Of a stretch of 64,000 bases of DNA, positions 58,401 through 64,000 are shown piece after piece; position 1 is the stretch's first letter, and each line of letters begins with the position of its first letter. Source of the stretch: Sistotremastrum niveocremeum HHB9708 (lineage: Eukaryota; Basidiomycota; Agaricomycetes; Sistotremastrales; Sistotremastraceae); NCBI GenBank assembly GCA_001630475.1, contig KV419407.1, positions 743,695-807,694 of the forward strand, read 5' to 3'. A program made the position numbers and the translations under genes. The notes under the pieces were generated by a model. The model ran no database searches. It saw only the letters and a program-made list of their open reading frames with translations, and was not told where the DNA came from.

Positions 58401-59127
58401 CTACATCGCCAGTGAATTTACCAAGGACAAGATTTGGATGCGAAGGACTCGCCCGAGTCAGAGAGAGTATCAGGTAATTCTGGCTCTGGACGATTCGAAA
58501 TCGATGTCGGAGTCACATTGCACACATCTTGCATATCAGACTCTTGTCCTGGTATCTACAGCGCTCAATCGCTTAGAAGTCGGAAGCGTTGCGGTCGCTC
58601 GTTTTGGGCAGTCGGTGGACATCTTGCACGAGTTTGCATCAGGCCCCCTTGATCAGCGTTCTGGGGGACAAGTGCTGAACACGTTCAAGTTTGATCAAGG
58701 GATGACAGATGTTTATGGACTCCTACAACGAAGCCTGGAGGTTTTCCAGGATGCAAGAGAAGAACATGGTTCAGATTCATCTAGGCAACTCTGGCAGTTG
58801 GAAATCGTGATCTCGGATGGGATTTGTCAATCTCATGACCGTCTGAGGACCCTCCTTCGATTAGCTGAAGAACGCCGAGTACTCGTGGTATTCATAATTC
58901 TGGATGCTTTGAGGTCACAGACTGGAACAGACCTTCAATCCCAGGATTCGATTCTGTCTATGGAGCAAGTGTCCTACTCTACGGTAGATGGACGCGCTGA
59001 GTTGCAGTTGAGGAGATACTTGGACACCTTTCCCTTTTCATATTACGTCGTCTTAAATGATGTGGATGCACTTCCGGATGTATTATCGGATACACTGAGG
59101 CAGTTCTTTGAACGTAGTACTGAATAA
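43432..59127 (+). CDS. MDN1: Midasin, giant AAA+ ATPase of pre-60S ribosome assembly
   Basis: Midasin (Rea1) removes assembly factors such as Ytm1-Erb1 and Rsa4 from pre-60S particles in nucleolus and nucleoplasm. The gene spans 15.7 kb with many introns and should encode about 4,800-4,900 residues, the usual size. Six AAA+ units are visible by their P-loops: TPSSGKS (about 44485), GETGTGKT (45541), GPTSSGKT (46953), GETGCGKT (47833), GSPGVGKT (49116) and GDVSSGKT (50045). Walker B boxes include WLVLDELNLAP and WVLLDEMNLAS; the sixth reads WFVLDNANLCP, with Asn for Glu. A long helical linker fills about 51200-56600. A very acidic Asp/Glu-rich stretch covers about 56700-57450. The C-terminal MIDAS domain has ILALDDSKSMSE (about 58480), DQGMTDVYG and ISDGICQSHD. 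The stop is at 59125-59127, tail-to-tail with CDC123. No frame break was seen. Confidence 0.96.
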
Positions 59128-59149
59128 AGTAGACATGCCCTTCTTTCGG

Positions 59150-60423
59150 TCAAACGTTATCGGAGCGAACACTCTGCATAATAGCGTCTGCTAGGTTGCG
59201 GGAAAGTGACTTCGGATCTTGACCGCTGCCAAAGGCAAGCGCATCCAATGGGACCATGTTATGCTGATGTTTGGGTGCATTACGATTTACCAGGGGGTGA
59301 CTCGGTGAATCAATAACGCGGAAAACCGGTAATTCTTGGGAGGAAGTCTCCATCAAGTCTCTCAAGTCTTCGAAAGAAAACAAGACAGGATCTGTCTTTG
59401 GGCCGTAAGGATTTAGATCAACAATATGACCCTTTTCCAAGTTCCGCGTAAGTAAAAGGTCAACAATGTCTAACGCATAATGAAATCAGTCTAGGTCGTC
59501 AGGAAGTTGTATTATATCTGGCGTACAATCAGGATGTGGCCATCTAGGTTCGATTTCAGCCGTCCATAGCTTTAGAATGGCACTCCGAATTTTGTTTGAA
59601 TTAGAGACGTCAGTTAAGTATTCGTAGTAGACAGGGTCCCTCTGCGTGATCCCTTGACTCAATGAACAAGGAGAGGAGTTATCCAGGATTTATGTTTTAC
59701 CAATCAAGCGGCCTTCGCGCACGAAACAACGGAATTCCCGACTGCGGTCCATGGAATACCATTTCTTCAGGACCAACTCCAGTTCATACTGGCTGTCAAT
59801 CTCGGGAATAAAGTCGACGCAATCTTCGAATACAGAAGAAGCAAGCAAATCATGCGTAACGAAATCTGACGATTTGAGAATCAGATAAACGTCGGCTGGC
59901 GATGTGCATTTCAAGGGTGTGGAGGAGGGAAGAAGCCACATTGAATCCTATGTTCCACGTCTCTTGTATCAGCGTCACCATATTGCTGCTTTAACAGAAC
60001 ATATTACCTGGGGTGAAGTAAAGTTCAACTTTGGAAAGACTGCATCGTATTCTTCAATCACTGCACGAATCTGAGCATCGAGTTCCGGGAACGAGTAATG
60101 CGGCGGTCGGGTTTCATCTTGATCTTCGTGCTCGTCAGACGCTGATTCAGAATCAGACAGATAGCTTTCTGCTAAGCTTCCTGTTGGGATCAGTTGATCT
60201 GAAAGTGCAAGATATGAGAATCGACTCGCATGTTCTCAGAACCCTCAGGGACCATAACCCTGTCGTCGTGCATATACTGAGAAAATTCTAGAGGCAGCGG
60301 CCGGATAGTCTTGGCTTTGATAGCGATACGAGCAAATATTGGGTACCAGACTGAGTGCTGGAATTGTAGAACATCTTCGCATCTCAAATCCGGGAATAGG
60401 TTTGGTGGTGCAGGGGAAGCCAT
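59150..60423 (-). CDS. CDC123: Cdc123 (D123), eIF2 assembly chaperone
   Basis: Cdc123 is an ATP-grasp-like protein that helps assemble the eIF2 alpha-beta-gamma trimer. The ATG at 60423 starts MASPAPPNLFPDLRCEDVLQ, then FQHSVWYPIFARIAIKAKTI and RPLPLEFSQYMHDDRVMVPE. An acidic region (SESASDEHEDQDET) precedes FPELDAQIRAVIEEYDAVFP and KLNFTSPQDSMWLLPSSTPL. LKSSDFVTHDL, YELVLKKWY-type residues and SREFRCFVREGRLIG follow. After introns come RDPVYYEYLTD, DIVDLLLTRNLEKGHIVDLN and PYGPKTDPVLFSFEDL, which hold the metal/ATP-site residues DLNP. The last 60 residues are a less conserved tail, ending QSVRSDNV at 59150. The 23-bp gap to MDN1 is among the shortest here. Confidence 0.94.
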
Positions 60424-60574
60424 GGTGAGCTTGAATTCAAGAATTCAAGAATGAGCGGCTACTTCCGTGCTACAGTGGCGGATAACATTACTACTCTTTC
60501 ATAAATTGATGATACATTCAATGGGGACTATGCTATATTGGTGGCATCGATACATGTACTATGATAGGTAAAAT

Positions 60575-62355
60575 TTAGTTCGCTGAAGCAGAAGCTGTCT
60601 CCTGAGCGTCCAATGCAGCGAAGTCCGTGTTGAAACCCAGGGCCTTATTGAAGGTATCAGCAGCAATACCTATGAATTATTCAGCATCAATCATTGACAA
60701 CGCCCAGCGCCAAGAGAACACGTACCTTTTTTACCAAGAGCCGCGGCTGTTGCTTGTGCAGAGCGGCAAGTGATCACGGTGGAATTCGCATTTGTCAAGC
60801 CACAGTTGTTGACCAGGTTATCACACGTGAATTGGAAGATGATGTTGGGATCCAGGGCGCTCTGAAAATCAAACGTGAACAACCAAAATATCCGAAGCTT
60901 GCAGAAAAACTTGCCCCATGAGCGAACTCTTCTTGGTCGACGTTGATAAAAGAGAATTCGGTAGCTTTACGTCCATCGAGTCCAGCTCCTGCAAGACTCT
61001 TGGTGAGAACGGTGTGTTAGGAATGAGGTGTCGAAACGAACCGAATTTAACAGAAGGGTTTGTGCACTTTCCGAAGTTAAGTGTCGAACTGGTGCTTTGA
61101 TTTGCTGGAGATGCCGAAGGAGATGCCCTTGTGTATCATGATAAGTTGTAGCATGACAATATAATTTAGTATATAGTAAGTCTTACGAGGCTGCGGTGGT
61201 GGTTTCGCTTGAAGCTGCTGCTGTAGAATTAATTGAGAATTGGGGTAATCGTGAAGAGGGGTTCCAGAACATACCCGTGTTTGAATCGCTCGATGACATC
61301 ATCGACGACGCAGACGAGCCGCCAACAGCCTAAGAACGCGTCAGGATCATACAACGTCCTTCAGACGGTCTCTTACGGCGTTTATCTCATCAGCCGTGGC
61401 ATCCTCGACCAACAGATTCTGTGTAAAGATACAGCCCACGGCATCGCTAAAGTCTATTCAACGTCAAGACGCAGAGTCGGGACAATTTCACATACTTTTG
61501 ATCACTATATGACAAGTCAGCATATACTCGAAAAAAATAGATAGATTGACTCACTCGCATGAGTTTCCCTTAGCAGTAGGGTCGCCAATATTGCCTGGAG
61601 CAAAGGTACCCGACTTTAGCGCTAATTGAGGATCACCGCCCACAGAAGCGATTTGCTTTGCGAGTTCAAGGGTGATTGCTTTGTTAGTGGCCGACGCCCC
61701 ATCAGATGCGGGGTCCTGGATGAGCAGATGAGAGTCAGGACTGATTGTTGATGCATAGAAAACGACAAAGCATACTTGATGCTGGGATATTGCAGCGATT
61801 TCCGGATTGACCGCCTTGATGCTGGTGCAAGGAACCGAGGCCAAGCCGACCTTTCCAGTGTTGCGCTCCAAAGCACGGTAGATCAAAGCGGCTACTTGTC
61901 CGTTGACGTCACCAGCGGCTTTAGCATTGGTAAATGCCTGGTCAGCTGTAGCCTGTTGCAGGCAGTCCGTGTCCTGAACAAGGATTGAACACAGTACTAT
62001 GCAGTGTGAATGATATGGACACACAGTGATTTTCCCTTGACCTGCCTATAAGGATGTGAGAATCATATCATAGTGGTTCAAGGAATAGATAAATAAACTC
62101 ACAGAACCCGCCGCATCGCCCAACAGCCCGAATACAGGATCTTGGATCTCATCGGGATTGTTCAGATTGAGACTTGTTCTGACAGTTGCCAAAAACTGTT
62201 CATGACTATGTTCTACAAGAGAAGTTCGAATCAGAGATAAGGACAGGAAACTCGATAACCTGACCTTGGGGAACTTCGCGTTTGATGATAGGCAGGGCAA
62301 GAGCGTGAACAAAAAGGCAAACAAAAGAAAATGCAACAGGTTTCTTGGAGTACAT
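60575..62355 (-). CDS. Secreted protein of unknown function with Kex2-type site and Ser/Thr linker
   Basis: The ATG at 62355 gives MYSKKPVAFSFVCLFVHALA, a clear signal peptide, followed by LPIIKREVPQ with a KR dibasic site after residue 25 that suits Kex2 cleavage. The first mature part reads HSHEQFLATVRTSLNLNNP, DTDCLQQATADQAFTNAKAA, GDVNGQVAALIYRALERNTG and VPCTSIKAVNPEIAAISQHQ. AVGCIFTQNLLVEDATADEI follows, then a Ser/Thr-rich linker likely to be O-glycosylated. The second part has NFGKCTNPSVKF, GLDGRKATEFSFINVDQEEF and LDPNIIFQFTCDNLVNNCGL, with paired Cys. The end is FNTDFAALDAQETASASAN, stopping at 60575. I recall similar Cys-containing secreted proteins in mushroom fungi, but none with an assigned role. 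About eight introns split it; small exons near 61200-61260 are uncertain. Confidence 0.7.
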
Positions 62356-64000
62356 GGCGCTTGGGAATGATGAGGAAAAGAATGAGATGTGTAAATGAGC
62401 GAGACTTCTATGAATGTGTGAATATCTTGAAAGCCATAGCGAATGGGCACTCACTAGGAGACAAGAATGCGAAGGAAAAGAAGTCAAGAACCTGTCTTGA
62501 GGGCGAGTATCAAACGGCACACACAATCCCGTACAACCTTGAACGCCTTTTATATGGTATGGGCCTATGGCTGCAGACGTGGTCGCCAATCACACTATTG
62601 CCGACTGCTATCGCAACGAATTTGAAAATCCCCGGAAGAAATTGCAGTCAAGCCGACAACCGTAGGCAAAGCACAAATACGACGGGATAGGTCGCATGGG
62701 TTCATGAGTTCGCGGGTGTTGAGGTCGTCGATAGCTTCGGGGTGCCGGAGGTGTTGAGATCCATCCCACTCCCTCATATTGACCCACAGTGAAAATAGCG
62801 AGTTCTGACCAGATTTTTGTAGCAGACTGAAGGCGTGCCGTTTCTGGGCCAGTACAATAGCGTCATCGTCGTGTAATGTGATAACCTGAACGGTCCGTGA
62901 CAAATGCGGTTAGAAACAGAGTCTTGGGTGACAACGAGTAACCAAGCACAGGATCGAAGAATATGCGTATCCAGATAGTCTTGTAAAAGCTCTTGTAGTA
63001 ACGTTGCGGCAACAGCGCGATAAATATTCCAAAGCTACGGTTGTGAGCGAATAAATAATGGATACCGCTGTATACGACAATGGTAGCGGTGCTTGCGCGC
63101 CTAAGTCCCCTCCTCTGCATCCTCACCCTCTCAGCAAAACGCGTATTTTCATTGCGCTCGAGGACGTTTGAGAGCCCCAAATTGATTACAATATTATCAC
63201 ATTGATAGATGACCGCCTGTACTACAAGTTTACAACAGCATCGGGCTTACATCGAACATCCCAGAATTATCTCAACGGACATAGGCCGCAAAACTTTTGG
63301 CATTGTTTGTACCATATGATTTGAGTCAGAATACCAGACAGGGGGAATGGGAGTATCCCAGGCCGGGGTGAGATTATTCAGCAAGCCTTCATCGTACAAA
63401 ACCGGTTGAACGACGAGAACTTGCGCGCGCAGAGTGTCAGACCCGTGCCGCGTGCCGGTAAAGACAGAGTAGTCATCCTGAGGCATAACAATAAACGGTC
63501 AGCTACGCCAGGTTCACCTGGTTGAATCCTTTTTTGCTGAGAAACTTGTTATCATGAGCATCCACTTTGAAACACCCGAGAAAAAGGCACCATGGACTCT
63601 GAATATCGAACTGGGAGGTGCCATGATTGAGAACACAGAGACAAAGAATGACATAGAGGTGAACGAGAATGCCGCTGACTTCGGAGCACATCCTCGAGGA
63701 TCCAAGTCACGACGCGACCACGGCAAACCACTGCAAGCATTGAGCAGCCAGTACTACGAACAGCTATGTCTTCAGGACATGCATGCGCTTCCAATCAAAC
63801 CTTGAACCCGCGAAAATGGGAACAACATAAAAGCATCTCTAGTCTCGAAGCCGGGTCAAAAATCACCAGTCAGGAGGCGAGTTGTCGATGCGACGAGCCC
63901 AGAGCCGCTATCGGTCATTGCGAAGACTAACCGGATTATATTGGATACTGATTGGTAGTGTTTGAAAGTCCAGTCCATGTGACTGCAGGCAACCGCAGGT
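62356..64000. other. Unassigned right end of the window
   Basis: This 1.6 kb has the promoter of the secreted-protein gene at its left edge. No family was recognised. Open frames without strong support are 62863-63180 minus (basic), 63247-63486 minus (79 codons with VLVVQPVLYDEGLLNNLTPA) and 63554-63805 plus (83 codons). It may hold exons of an unrecognised minus-strand gene, a decayed gene, or only spacer. Confidence 0.35.
63554..63805 (+). CDS. Short hypothetical ORF
   Basis: An ATG at 63554 opens 83 codons starting MSIHFETPEKKAPWTLNIEL. The codons look coding-like, with a balanced acidic and basic make-up. The opposite strand is also open over much of it. I know no relative, and it has neither signal peptide nor membrane span. 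It could be one exon of a longer gene. Confidence 0.2.
   Translation: MSIHFETPEKKAPWTLNIELGGAMIENTETKNDIEVNENAADFGAHPRGSKSRRDHGKPLQALSSQYYEQLCLQDMHALPIKP

Noticed and set aside
1-64000. Search for CRISPR arrays, transposons, LTRs, rRNA and viral genes
   Set aside because: No regularly spaced repeats, reverse transcriptase, integrase or transposase motifs, or rRNA-like stretches were seen by eye. Short or decayed elements could have been missed.

Overview
The window looks like nuclear DNA of a mushroom-forming basidiomycete (Agaricomycetes). Genes are dense and on both strands, nearly all are broken by short GT-AG introns of about 45-65 nt, intergenic gaps are short, and several proteins belong to families typical of such fungi (DUF6534 membrane proteins, an Agaricomycete-type 7TM protein, DUF2235 and DUF4436 proteins). 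I see no bacterial, viral, rRNA, tRNA, CRISPR or clear transposon sequence.

Layout, left to right: ALG7 (cut by the window edge), a SET-domain/Tad3 gene that reads as one fusion, F-actin capping alpha, a MATH-BTB protein, a small stress-responsive A/B-barrel protein, a dienelactone hydrolase, a gene-poor 1.8 kb stretch, a PAS-domain protein, TRM61, RAD4/XPC, a DUF4436 membrane protein, a DUF2235 hydrolase, two unrelated multi-pass membrane proteins, COQ5, cullin-1, a universal stress protein, a tiny UBA protein, RPN13, ARL8, PET127, MOB2, a butanediol-dehydrogenase-like enzyme, the 15.7 kb midasin gene (MDN1), CDC123, a secreted protein of unknown function, and an unassigned right end.

Most genes are housekeeping: N-glycosylation (ALG7), tRNA modification (TAD3, TRM61), ribosome assembly (MDN1), eIF2 assembly (CDC123), ubiquinone synthesis (COQ5), mitochondrial RNA metabolism (PET127), DNA repair (RAD4), actin and polarity (CAP1, MOB2), lysosome/vacuole traffic (ARL8), and ubiquitin-proteasome function (CUL1, RPN13, a UBA protein, a MATH-BTB adaptor). 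Many neighbours are arranged head-to-head or tail-to-tail. Tail-to-tail gaps between stop codons are as small as about 20-50 bp (MDN1/CDC123, TRM61/RAD4, TAD3/CAP1, A/B-barrel/DLH).

The most notable points are the SET-Tad3 fusion, a GC-AG intron that splits the ARL8 P-loop, a 13-nt terminal exon that restores the cullin C-terminus, frame-neutral 48-nt introns in COQ5, a BTB fold interrupted by two low-complexity insertions, and a UBA mini-gene overlapping the start of the universal stress protein. Exon borders were worked out by eye from splice consensus and family conservation. Coordinates span start to stop codon, introns included.
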